From: Planctomycetaceae bacterium
Lineage (GTDB): Bacteria; Planctomycetota; Planctomycetia; Pirellulales; Pirellulaceae
Assembly (NCBI GenBank): GCA_002709045.1
Contig: PAPJ01000062.1
Location: forward strand, 1-46,017
DNA length: 46,017 nt
Direction: 5' to 3'
A model generated the notes under the pieces. It saw only the letters and a program-made list of their open reading frames with translations, ran no database searches and was not told the DNA's origin. How positions within the stretch are numbered: position 1 is the first letter of the stretch; the number at the start of each line of letters is the position of its first letter. The position numbers and the translations under genes are program-made. This document shows positions 27,618 to 36,469 of this stretch, piece by piece.

Positions 27618-28358
27618 ATGTTGTATGAATCCCAACTGGCGGAATATCAGCACAAAGGCCATCTCACCATCAATGGCTTCTATAGCCCCCAAACTGTTAC
27701 CCTAATCATCGATGAAATAAATAACTGGGCGGATCAAACTCGGGCCGAACTTGGTGAAAACGACCAGCGTTGGTATCTCGAACAAAACGTTCCCGCGGGT
27801 GTTTCCCTGTTTCGAAAACTCGACAATCCAATCTACAATCGTGCCATTCTACGACAGTTGATCGTCACGCCCAAACTACTAAGTATCGCTGAACAACTGA
27901 TCGGCAAAGGGCTAACTGTCTTTTTTAGTCAGGTGTTTATGAAACCTGCCAGGTACGGCGGACCAAAACCCGTACATCAGGATAACTACTACTTTGGTCC
28001 GGAAGACGAAGATCGGGTCTTAACCGTTTGGATGGCCATTGATAACGCAACATTGGAAAACGGATGTCTCTATTACGGTGATGGCAGCCACCACACAGGC
28101 GTCCATCAGCATATCGCTCCGCCGGATGAGCCCTTCAATCTAATGGTCCCCGCAGAAATTGCTGCACAATATCCCATGACTCCGGCACCTGTCAGCGCCG
28201 GAGGGATTTCACTGCATCATGGAAGCACGTTTCATCAATCCTCGGAAAACCGGAGTGAGTTTCCACGTCGAGCATTAGCCATGCATTTTATTCCTCAGGA
28301 TATGCCTCTGGTAAATCCTGCTCTTGAGTACGACTTAAGCGTCGTTGTTTCTTTCTAA
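27618..28358 (+). CDS. Phytanoyl-CoA dioxygenase (PhyH) family protein
   Basis: This is a non-haem iron(II)/2-oxoglutarate dioxygenase of 246 residues. The metal triad is visible as His120 and Asp122 in VHQDNYYF and His206 in GSTFHQSSENRS. An arginine at 217-218 is a candidate for the 2-oxoglutarate salt bridge. I set the start at ATG 27618, with AGGAG 9 nt upstream in the trhO 3' end; an upstream start would lie inside trhO. PhyH members hydroxylate diverse lipids, amino acids and natural products, so the substrate is open. It lies between trhO and the first sulfatase (gap 36 nt) in one plus-strand run. Confidence 0.9.
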   Translation: MLYESQLAEYQHKGHLTINGFYSPQTVTLIIDEINNWADQTRAELGENDQRWYLEQNVPAGVSLFRKLDNPIYNRAILRQLIVTPKLLSIAEQLIGKGLTVFFSQVFMKPARYGGPKPVHQDNYYFGPEDEDRVLTVWMAIDNATLENGCLYYGDGSHHTGVHQHIAPPDEPFNLMVPAEIAAQYPMTPAPVSAGGISLHHGSTFHQSSENRSEFPRRALAMHFIPQDMPLVNPALEYDLSVVVSF

Positions 28359-28394
28359 ACAAAAATCTTTTTACCTTTCGAATTTATAAGCACT

Positions 28395-30155
28395 ATGCGA
28401 AAACTAGCTCTTCTTCTGATTGCACTACTGACTACCGAATTGGTTCAGGCGAAACAACCCAACGTTGTAGTTATTCTTACCGACGATCAGGGGTGGGGTG
28501 ACTTAAGCCTACATGGCAATAAAAATATCAGCACACCTAATCTGGATGCTTTGGCTAAGTCTGGTGCCCGCTTCGACCGGTTTTATGTTTGTGCCGTCTG
28601 TTCGCCAACCCGTGCTGAATTCCTTACCGGAAGATATCATCCACGCGGTGGAGTCTTCAGTACCAGCGCCGGTGGCGAACGACTCGATCTTGATGAAGTA
28701 ACAATCGCCGACACATTTAAAGCCGCCGGATATGTAACCGGTGCTTTCGGCAAATGGCACAACGGCATGCAGTACCCTTATCATCCCAATGGTCGCGGAT
28801 TTGATGAATACTACGGTTTTACCTCAGGGCACTGGGGACATTATTTCTCGCCAGTGCTTGAACACAACGGTGCTTTGACGCGAGGCAAGGGATTCTGTGT
28901 AGATGATTTCACCAATAGAGCGATCGATTTTATTGAAGAGAGTGTCAAACAAGACAAACCATTCTTTGCTTATTTACCCTATAACACTCCTCACTCACCG
29001 ATGCAGGTGCCGGATAGATTCTGGAAGAAATTCGATGGTGTGGATCTGGTTATGCGAAATCGTGATCCTCAAAAGGAAAATCTTCAACACAGCCGAGCAG
29101 CACTCGCAATGTGCGAAAACGTTGACTGGAACGTCGGGCGACTGGTGAAGAGTCTGCAGAAAATGGGTATTGCGGATAACACGATTGTCGTCTTCTTCCA
29201 TGACAATGGCCCTAATGGAAGCCGCTGGAACGATGGCATGCGAGGTCGTAAAGGGTCTACCGATGAAGGTGGCTGCCGTTCTCCGCTATTTATCAGCTGG
29301 CCGGGTAAAGTCAGACAAAATACATTCGTGACTCAAATTGCATCCGTTACAGATCTACTACCTACACTATCGAATATGGCAGGCATTAATCTAATTGGTG
29401 ACAAGCCACTCGATGGCATCGATTTATCATCGTGGATTAGCAACCCTCAAAAGGCACACAATGAGCGAATCATCATCAATGCCTGGAAAGGCAAAATTAG
29501 TGCTCGCAATCAGCAATATCGTCTGGACAATGTTGGGCGGCTCTATGACATCACCAATGATCCTCATCAGGAGAAAGATATCGTGGCACAGCAACCTGAA
29601 ATTGCAGAGATGCTCGGTCAGGCAGTAGCTGATTTTAAATCTGGTGCACTACAGGACTACAAGACCAGTAACGAGGGACGTCCTTTTGTGATTTGTCACA
29701 AAGACTACAAATGGACTCAGGTGCCAGCCCGGGATGGAATCGCTGATGGGAATATTATCCGCTCCAATAAATTTCCCAACTGTTCATACTTTCTGAACTG
29801 GATCAGTACAGACGACAAAATCACGTGGCCAGCAGAAGTCCAGCATTCGGGGCGTTACCGGGTCTATTTGCATTACACCTGTAAAAAAGAAAATGTGGGC
29901 TGTCGTGTTCAATTGCGATTTAACGGGGCAACAATCTCAACAAAAATCGGCAAAGCACACAATCCTCCGGAAATCGGTGCCGGAGAAGATCGATTCAAGC
30001 GAGTGGAATCGTATGTAAAGTTCTTCAAAGAAATCGAGCTCGGTGATATGCAACTGGATGCTGGTGCAGGGGATTTAACTCTGACTGTACCGGAAATGCC
30101 CGGCAATGAGGGTATTGAATTTCGCCTGCTGATGTTTGAGCGCATTGACCAATAG
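28395..30155 (+). CDS. Sulfatase (formylglycine type, CSPTR)
   Basis: The 586-residue secreted enzyme has a signal peptide (LALLLIALLTTELVQA). Sulfatase motifs are the metal-binding LTDDQGWG (Asp30/Asp31), Cys69 in CSPTR as the formylglycine site, FGKWHNG and FFHDNGPNG. The catalytic domain ends near residue 430. The last 150 residues form a separate beta-rich module (YRVYLHYTCKKENVGCRVQLRFNGATI through to LTLTVPEMPGNEGIEFRLLMF) that looks like a carbohydrate-binding or jelly-roll domain. Substrate is unknown; family S1 sulfatases act on sulfated sugars. The next sulfatase starts 11 nt after the stop. The ribosome site is weak. Confidence 0.94.
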   Translation: MRKLALLLIALLTTELVQAKQPNVVVILTDDQGWGDLSLHGNKNISTPNLDALAKSGARFDRFYVCAVCSPTRAEFLTGRYHPRGGVFSTSAGGERLDLDEVTIADTFKAAGYVTGAFGKWHNGMQYPYHPNGRGFDEYYGFTSGHWGHYFSPVLEHNGALTRGKGFCVDDFTNRAIDFIEESVKQDKPFFAYLPYNTPHSPMQVPDRFWKKFDGVDLVMRNRDPQKENLQHSRAALAMCENVDWNVGRLVKSLQKMGIADNTIVVFFHDNGPNGSRWNDGMRGRKGSTDEGGCRSPLFISWPGKVRQNTFVTQIASVTDLLPTLSNMAGINLIGDKPLDGIDLSSWISNPQKAHNERIIINAWKGKISARNQQYRLDNVGRLYDITNDPHQEKDIVAQQPEIAEMLGQAVADFKSGALQDYKTSNEGRPFVICHKDYKWTQVPARDGIADGNIIRSNKFPNCSYFLNWISTDDKITWPAEVQHSGRYRVYLHYTCKKENVGCRVQLRFNGATISTKIGKAHNPPEIGAGEDRFKRVESYVKFFKEIELGDMQLDAGAGDLTLTVPEMPGNEGIEFRLLMFERIDQ

Positions 30156-30166
30156 GGAGTAAGAAA

Positions 30167-32800
30167 ATGCGAAACTGGGTTGTTCTCTTGTTATGCCTGA
30201 TAACTATTGAAGGCTCGGCTCGTCAACCTAATGTGATCTTCATCCTTGCCGATGATCTGGGTTACAGCGAGCTTGGTTGTTATGGCAACGACTTCAATGA
30301 AACACCGTCTCTCGACAAGCTAAGCAGGCAGGGAATGCGTTTTACCGATGCTTATGCCGCAGCACCCGTTTGTTCTCCCTACCGCATCTCACTGATGACC
30401 GGTTTACATCCGGCTCGAGTCGGTATTATTGACTATCTACGTCCGAATTCCGCTTTCGCAATCTCACCAGCTCAATACACACTTCCTCGTGCCTTTCAGG
30501 CAAATGGGTATAGAACTGGTTTCATTGGAAAGTGGCATCTGACAGGCTACAAATATCACGACTCTGAATTTGAAGTTCGACCTACAGATGTAGGGTTCGA
30601 TACAGAAACAGGAGGAGAGATCAAAGGTGTTGGCAACGGAGCCAACTTCTGGCCGTATATATTCCGGGATCAGCCTATCCGCTGGCTCGATTTTAAAGAA
30701 AACAAGCTCGGCGATGATGAATATCTAGTTGATCGCATGAACCATGAGGCGGTTGAATTTATTGAAAACAATAAAGACAAGCCATTCTTTCTGTATCTGA
30801 GCCACTACTCAACTCACTCAATCCTTCATGGCCGACCAGATAAAGTAAAGAAGTACATTGCTAAACATCCTCCCGGCCCTAGTTCAAGAGATCGATGCTA
30901 TTTGTGTCAGGACAATGGACATCAGGGAGATGCTTTGCATCATTGGGCACAACACCATAATCCGCATCTGGCTGCCATGCTCGAATCCATTGATGACGGT
31001 ATCGGGCTGATCATGGACAAGCTCGAGGAACTGGGCCTGGCAGATGATACGATTCTTATCTTTTCAAGTGACAACGGTGGTGAAGTTAATGTAACTTCCA
31101 ATGCTCCGTTACGTGGTGGAAAGAGCCAGTTGTATGAAGGTGGCATTCGCGTGCCATTAATCGTTCGTTGGCCGGAACAGATTCCCAACGGGGGTACCAC
31201 CGATGCCTATACAACCAGTACCGACTTTTTCCCTACACTCGTGGAAGCCTGCAAATTAAAGACCAGAGGAGATTACAGATTTGATGGCACCAGTGTTTTA
31301 CCTGATTGGCGGGGAGCAAAACAAAGGTCATCCGCTCGTGACCTGCATTGGCACTATCCACTTGAAAAACCTCACTTTCTAGGTGGTGTCTCTGCGGGAG
31401 CCATTCGTTCCGGGAATTGGAAGCTTGTCGAATTATTTGAAACCGGTGAACTCGAGCTCTACAATCTGGAAACTGATCTTGGGGAAACAAAAAACGTCGC
31501 CCAAAAACACCCTCAACTGGTCGAAAGTCTTTATACACGTCTTATTCAATGGCGAGATCGAGTCGATGCTCGCACCAACTCATCACTAAAGATGACACGT
31601 ACCGGAAATGCTATTTTCCAAGACGCATTTTCACCACAACTCGTCAGCGATCGCTGGTCAAGAACAGAGGACTATACTGTCAATGATGGAACACTTGTCC
31701 GCACAGGCCATTCGGAAGAAGAAGCTCGCATCTTCCTACAAAAGCCGGAATATAAAAATGCGGTGATTAAATTTGACTTCCAATTCCAAGGCACAAAAGA
31801 CATTCGATTCCTGACCGGTACACCAGGCAAGTACAATGCTGTCGTTCATATTCATCGTGATCGATTCTTCATCCAGACAGCCGTCGACCAAACCGTGCCG
31901 TTCTTCCCCGCAATACACGGGATCTGCGCTTTCGACTTTAAGCAAGACAAATGGTACACGATGACCGTTGAGATTGCGGGGGACGAAGTCTTAGCTCACA
32001 TTGATCAGCAACATTTTGTCCACGCACAACATCCGATCATCGACAGAACACGAACCTACTTCGCATTTCAGACAGCATCTCCCGGAGTCATCCTCGACAA
32101 TATTCAACTTTTGCAAGGGTTTAAGCTGAAAGACTGGGACGATCATCGTGACGAGTATGTCAGACGTCAACAACAACGTCCATTGCCTGAAATGTCGCTT
32201 CGGGACAAATGGCAAATGCTAAAAACAAATACTCATGACCTGCTATATCGCACAGATCCTCAGTACAAATCTATTGTCGATCAATTAGCCCTTGCCAAAC
32301 GAAGGCAACACCAGCAATTCCCGGAGGTTTTCAGCTCAATCAAAGAGGTGCGTAAGCCTCTTACCGAATTGAAAAAGAAACTGGCCGCTGAAAATGAGCA
32401 GTATCAATCATTGAACCGGCAGGTTAATCAAGCCAGACAGGCGCAAAAACAATTCATACTGAAACGATTTCCCGAACTCGAATCATTGCCGGCTAGTCAA
32501 TTCGCAGCTTCCTTTGCCCAACGCCGCAAACAGGTACTCGAAGATGCCATCTTCGTCAAACTTCAGGAACAAGAGGCTGAAGCTACCGAGAAATTGACCA
32601 AAGCCTTTCCCGAACTATTTATAACCAATGAAGAGATTCAGACTAAGCAACGTGTACAACGAGCGAAGCTAAAAGGCTCTTCGGAATTCCAAAAAGTACT
32701 TCAAAACGTATCGGATTTGGTTAAAACTGAAATGGAATACCGTCATCAGAAAAACGCGGAGCTGAAATCTCTGTGGTTACAAATCTTCCTGGAAAAATAG
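30167..32800 (+). CDS. Sulfatase with C-terminal ConA-like and coiled-coil regions (CSPYR)
   Basis: The 877-residue protein has a signal peptide (VVLLLCLITIEGSA). A sulfatase domain to about residue 470 carries FILADDLGYSELG, Cys69 in CSPYR, GKWHLTG, SSDNGGE and LRGGKSQLYEGG. Residues about 480-650 form a concanavalin-like/DUF1080-like module (AIFQDAF, VIKFDFQFQGTKDIRFLTG, VILDNIQLLQGF). From about 660 a Gln/Lys/Glu-rich helical, probably coiled-coil, tail runs to the end (LALAKRRQHQQFPEV, LKKKLAAENEQYQSLNRQVNQA). The start has a strong GGGAG site. The ConA module suggests substrate binding and the coiled coil suggests assembly or anchoring; both are inferred. The next gene starts 5 nt after its stop. 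Confidence 0.93.
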   Translation: MRNWVVLLLCLITIEGSARQPNVIFILADDLGYSELGCYGNDFNETPSLDKLSRQGMRFTDAYAAAPVCSPYRISLMTGLHPARVGIIDYLRPNSAFAISPAQYTLPRAFQANGYRTGFIGKWHLTGYKYHDSEFEVRPTDVGFDTETGGEIKGVGNGANFWPYIFRDQPIRWLDFKENKLGDDEYLVDRMNHEAVEFIENNKDKPFFLYLSHYSTHSILHGRPDKVKKYIAKHPPGPSSRDRCYLCQDNGHQGDALHHWAQHHNPHLAAMLESIDDGIGLIMDKLEELGLADDTILIFSSDNGGEVNVTSNAPLRGGKSQLYEGGIRVPLIVRWPEQIPNGGTTDAYTTSTDFFPTLVEACKLKTRGDYRFDGTSVLPDWRGAKQRSSARDLHWHYPLEKPHFLGGVSAGAIRSGNWKLVELFETGELELYNLETDLGETKNVAQKHPQLVESLYTRLIQWRDRVDARTNSSLKMTRTGNAIFQDAFSPQLVSDRWSRTEDYTVNDGTLVRTGHSEEEARIFLQKPEYKNAVIKFDFQFQGTKDIRFLTGTPGKYNAVVHIHRDRFFIQTAVDQTVPFFPAIHGICAFDFKQDKWYTMTVEIAGDEVLAHIDQQHFVHAQHPIIDRTRTYFAFQTASPGVILDNIQLLQGFKLKDWDDHRDEYVRRQQQRPLPEMSLRDKWQMLKTNTHDLLYRTDPQYKSIVDQLALAKRRQHQQFPEVFSSIKEVRKPLTELKKKLAAENEQYQSLNRQVNQARQAQKQFILKRFPELESLPASQFAASFAQRRKQVLEDAIFVKLQEQEAEATEKLTKAFPELFITNEEIQTKQRVQRAKLKGSSEFQKVLQNVSDLVKTEMEYRHQKNAELKSLWLQIFLEK

Positions 32801-32805
32801 ACCTA

Positions 32806-33528
32806 ATGAAACCATACATCCATCCAACGAAAAATTTCACCCAATTCAAAAAGCCGATCGTGCTCGGGGTGTTAATCTTCCCGTGCATTGCACTAGTTAT
32901 TTTTTCAGGTTTTCTGCAGGCCGGTGAAAAAAATCTTACCGTCCTAGCTAAAGAAGATTTCACCAAAGGGTCGGATAACTGGGAACCAAAAGACCCATCT
33001 GCCTGGAAAGTTGTCAAACAGGATTCGGAGAGCTTCTTTTCCATGTTTAAAGACAGCAACTACAAGCCGGAAGTTCGATCTCCCGTTAACTTTGCCTTAC
33101 TAAAAGACATCTCCGTAACAGACTTCATACTGGACGTGGATATGCGTTCCACTCAGGAAGTCTACGGCCACCAGGATCTTTGTTTGTTCTTCGGCTATCA
33201 GGATGCATCGCATTTCTATTACGTCCACCTGGGTCGTGAAGCTGATGCGCATGCGAATTCCATTTTTCTGGTTCATGGAGAACCGCGTGTCAGCATTGCG
33301 GAGAAACGGACGGACGGTACTAATTGGTCAAAGGACTGGCACCACGTTCGTGTCAAACGTGATACAGTAAAAGGAACCATTGAAGTATTCTTTGACAATA
33401 TGAAGAAACCTGTTATGACCACAACAGATAAGCACTTTCTTCATGGTCGAGTCGGTATTGGAAGCTTTGACGACACCGGCGACTTTGACAATTTCCAACT
33501 ACGAGGTGTCCTTAACAAGTCAAAGTAG
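32806..33528 (+). CDS. Secreted ConA/LamG-like protein
   Basis: The 240-residue protein has one hydrophobic N-terminal segment (VLGVLIFPCIALVIFSGFLQAG) that is a signal peptide or anchor. The rest is a beta-sandwich-type region: TVLAKEDFTKGSDNWEPKD, VTDFILDVDMRSTQ, DLCLFFGYQDASHFYYVHLG, WHHVRVKRDTVKGTIEVFFDN and GRVGIGSFDDTGDFDNFQL. This pattern is typical of LamG/DUF1080-like carbohydrate-binding folds. No catalytic site is evident. I chose ATG 32806, 5 nt after the preceding stop, over an upstream GTG inside the sulfatase gene. It sits between two sulfatases and could bind their polysaccharide substrate. A TTG/ATG start of the next gene follows immediately, so translation is likely coupled. 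Confidence 0.85.
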   Translation: MKPYIHPTKNFTQFKKPIVLGVLIFPCIALVIFSGFLQAGEKNLTVLAKEDFTKGSDNWEPKDPSAWKVVKQDSESFFSMFKDSNYKPEVRSPVNFALLKDISVTDFILDVDMRSTQEVYGHQDLCLFFGYQDASHFYYVHLGREADAHANSIFLVHGEPRVSIAEKRTDGTNWSKDWHHVRVKRDTVKGTIEVFFDNMKKPVMTTTDKHFLHGRVGIGSFDDTGDFDNFQLRGVLNKSK

Positions 33529-33534
33529 TTGTCA

Positions 33535-34977
33535 ATGAAACGTATACTCCTGATCTTTACTCTCTCCTTAATCAATTCTCCGCTACAGGCGAGCCAGCCC
33601 AACGTGCTGTTCATTGCCATCGATGACTTAAGAGCAGATTTAAATTGCTACGGTAATCCACAAATTCACTCACCAAATATTGATCGGTTAGCCGAAGTGG
33701 GTACACTCTTTAACCGCGCCTACTGTCAACAAGCTGTCTGCAATCCTTCCAGAAGTTCACTGCTAACCGGACTCCGCCTGGACACTTTACACCTGTGGGA
33801 TCTACCAACTCACTTCCGCGAAAGGATTGCCGAAGTCGTTACATTACCGCAACTGTTCAAGCAAAACGGATATCACACTCGATGTGTGGGCAAGATTTTC
33901 CATAACTGGCGGCAAGATGATTACAAAGGCGATGCTGTTTCCTGGAGTGCACCGGAAGAATTACACTACAACTCACACGGGAATGACAAAGCAATCGTTA
34001 ATGGAAAACTACCACCAAATATTTCAAACGTTCCTAAATGTGTCATCCGTGATGTTCCTGATGAAGCCTACTTCGACGGTCGCGTCGCAGGACGAGCTAT
34101 CGAAGTCCTCAATCAAATCAAAGACAAACCATTCTTTCTAGCTGTTGGATTCTGGAAACCTCACGCACACTTCAACGCTCCTAAGAAGTATTGGGATTTG
34201 TACAAACCGTCAGAAATAAAGCTGCCGGTGAATCGACAAAACCCTCGCAATGTTCCTGAAATTGCACTGCACAATGGCCAGGAAATTCTGCGCGCATACA
34301 AAAACGCTCCCAACAAGTATCCAACAGACCATCAGGCTCGGGAAATGCGACGTGGCTATTATGCAAACATCTCATATATGGATGCTCAGGTTGGCAAAGT
34401 ACTTGATGAACTGGATCGCCTCAAGCTACGTGACAACACGGTCATCGTCCTTTGGTCTGATCACGGATTCCATCTTGGAGAAAATGGCTTGTGGGCCAAA
34501 ACATCAAATTTTGAACTTGATGCCCGAGTACCCGTTATTATCTCAACACCAAACTTTAACCAATCACAAAAAACTGATTCTCTGATCGAGCTACTGGATA
34601 TTTACCCAACTCTAACCGACCTTTGCCAGCTAGAAGGCCCTGATAATCTTGCCGGGAAAAGCCTTCTTCCGATTCTTCGCAATCCTAAAGCCTCGGTCAA
34701 ACATCAGGCTTTGACGCAACACTGCCGGCCAGCCTATCCACCTAATGGTGAGGATCCGGAAGCCATGGGTTACTCCATTCGGACAGATCGTTATCGTTAT
34801 ACTGAGTGGCGAGAATTCCATTCACATGCTGTAATCGCCAGAGAAATTTATGACCACAAAACTGATCCTCTGGAAACCAATAATGTTGTCGAGGACACGT
34901 CGGTTCGTCTGAAGCAACGATTAGCAAAACAACTGGAAGCTGTTATTTCCAGGCAGGTTCACCCGGAGCGAAATTAG
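33535..34977 (+). CDS. Iduronate-2-sulfatase-like sulfatase (CNPSR)
   Basis: The 480-residue secreted enzyme has a signal peptide (ILLIFTLSLINSPLQA). Its motifs fit the iduronate-2-sulfatase branch: VLFIAIDDLRADLNCYG, Cys69 in CNPSR followed by SSLLTGLRLDT, VGKIFHNW, GFWKPHAHFNAPKKYWDLY and WSDHGFHLGENGLWAKTSNFE. The C-terminal RYRYTEWREF stretch is also typical. The true substrate is unknown; the branch name does not prove iduronate specificity. I start at ATG 33535, 6 nt after the preceding stop, rather than at TTG 33529. Its 3' end overlaps the convergent sulfatase gene by 35 nt. Confidence 0.94.
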   Translation: MKRILLIFTLSLINSPLQASQPNVLFIAIDDLRADLNCYGNPQIHSPNIDRLAEVGTLFNRAYCQQAVCNPSRSSLLTGLRLDTLHLWDLPTHFRERIAEVVTLPQLFKQNGYHTRCVGKIFHNWRQDDYKGDAVSWSAPEELHYNSHGNDKAIVNGKLPPNISNVPKCVIRDVPDEAYFDGRVAGRAIEVLNQIKDKPFFLAVGFWKPHAHFNAPKKYWDLYKPSEIKLPVNRQNPRNVPEIALHNGQEILRAYKNAPNKYPTDHQAREMRRGYYANISYMDAQVGKVLDELDRLKLRDNTVIVLWSDHGFHLGENGLWAKTSNFELDARVPVIISTPNFNQSQKTDSLIELLDIYPTLTDLCQLEGPDNLAGKSLLPILRNPKASVKHQALTQHCRPAYPPNGEDPEAMGYSIRTDRYRYTEWREFHSHAVIAREIYDHKTDPLETNNVVEDTSVRLKQRLAKQLEAVISRQVHPERN

Positions 34978-36442
34978 GAACCCAGGGAATACTGCGATCA
35001 AAAATCTTTCCGTACGGAACATAATCATTGTAATCGACGGCCTGAGCAGACCATGTTCTCACTCGAGCATCATAGGCTTTCTGTATGCGCTTCAGATCCT
35101 TCGGAGCCTCACCAGTAAGGACCAGATTCTTCAATTCTAGAGGATCAATACTGATATTGAATAACTCTTCAGTCGCTTCAAAATCTCCCGTTTCATAGGG
35201 CCAGTAAATATATTTATACTCCTGGCCAACCACACCAAAACTCTGACAGGATCGTGGCCCCCAGACATTAATTAGCTCCAGATATTCATGAATCGAAGCT
35301 TGGGGATCATCATAAAGTGGCATAAGATCACGACCATCGATACCACGTGGAGCATTCAAGCCAGCCAGTCCCAGAATCGTCGGTGCGAAGTCAATCGATC
35401 CGGTTAGACTATCCACTCGTAGTTGCTTGCTACTGTTGTTATGACGCGGATCAAAAATAATAAGTGGTACACGCGAACCTTCCTCATAAGGGAGCACTTT
35501 GGAACCGTAACCATGAGCGCCGCAAAAGAATCCGTTGTCTGACGTAAAAATGAAAACCGTATTCTCCGCAACGCCGGCATCCTGAACCGCCTGCCGAATC
35601 ATCCCGACGGCTGAGTCCACCGCATGAACCAACTGGTTATACAAACGCATCTGATTGTCATAGTCATCCTTATAACCCCAACTTTCGAAACGCTCATACT
35701 GACGCCCGGTCTTGCTTTGCCGTGAAAACTGGTCGCTAAACTGCCGCCCGTAATTAGCTGGTTTATTGAACTTCTTTCCTGCATAAACCTGATCAAACAT
35801 CGGATCTACCTGGTCAGGTTTATGAGGAGCCTTGAAGCTTATTGAAAGACAGAACGGCTTCTGCTGAGCGGATGCATGCTCAATAAAATCCCTGCCGAAT
35901 GCACCGTAGGAACGTGATGAATGGGGAAACTGGTCAGCATACTTAACCATACTTTTGTTCTGTTTAGTTCGATAAGACGTCTGTCCGGGACCGGCCCCCC
36001 ACCAGTCAAAATCATCCTCCGGGAGAACGGCATTCTGTTCACCTTCAGGTAGCACTTCGAATCCGATCTTGCCCGCAATGGCTGTCAGATAACCATGCTT
36101 CCGAAGTATCACCGGATAACTCTGTTTCCACAGATCCTCATGAAGTGGACCATGGCCAAAATTGCAGCCGTGACGATATTCATAGAGTCCGGTCATCACC
36201 GTGGCCCGAGATGCCATGCAAATAGCCGTAACCGTATAATGCCGATCGAAGGTAACTCCATCTCGGGCAAGGCTATCAATATTTGGCGTTAGCACGTCAT
36301 CATTACCGTAACACCCGAGTGAATACGTATTTTGATCATCTGTAAATAAGAAGATGATATTGGGACGTTTCACTTCTTTGGCTTGACCCAAAGCAGCCAT
36401 GAACAACAACGTCATAGTCCAAACAAGTCGTTTAAGATTCAT
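34943..36442 (-). CDS. Sulfatase (CMASR)
   Basis: The 499-residue protein has a signal peptide (VWTMTLLFMAALGQA) and sulfatase motifs: IIFLFTDDQNTYSLGCYG, Cys75 in CMASR followed by ATVMTGLY, AGKIGFEVLPEG, SFKAPHKPDQVDP and FTSDNGFFCGAHGYGSKVLPYEEGSRVPLI. The CxAxR form is an accepted variant of the formylglycine signal. The C-terminus (SAQAVDYNDYVPYGKIFD) looks intact. The start has a good GAGGAC site. It is the last gene of the minus-strand operon, 27 nt after the CTTTR sulfatase, and its final 35 nt overlap the convergent iduronate-type sulfatase gene. Confidence 0.93.
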   Translation of the reverse strand: MNLKRLVWTMTLLFMAALGQAKEVKRPNIIFLFTDDQNTYSLGCYGNDDVLTPNIDSLARDGVTFDRHYTVTAICMASRATVMTGLYEYRHGCNFGHGPLHEDLWKQSYPVILRKHGYLTAIAGKIGFEVLPEGEQNAVLPEDDFDWWGAGPGQTSYRTKQNKSMVKYADQFPHSSRSYGAFGRDFIEHASAQQKPFCLSISFKAPHKPDQVDPMFDQVYAGKKFNKPANYGRQFSDQFSRQSKTGRQYERFESWGYKDDYDNQMRLYNQLVHAVDSAVGMIRQAVQDAGVAENTVFIFTSDNGFFCGAHGYGSKVLPYEEGSRVPLIIFDPRHNNSSKQLRVDSLTGSIDFAPTILGLAGLNAPRGIDGRDLMPLYDDPQASIHEYLELINVWGPRSCQSFGVVGQEYKYIYWPYETGDFEATEELFNISIDPLELKNLVLTGEAPKDLKRIQKAYDARVRTWSAQAVDYNDYVPYGKIFDRSIPWVPNFAPGEPAWK

Positions 36443-36469
36443 AGCGTGTCCTCTTAAAAATATATGTCA

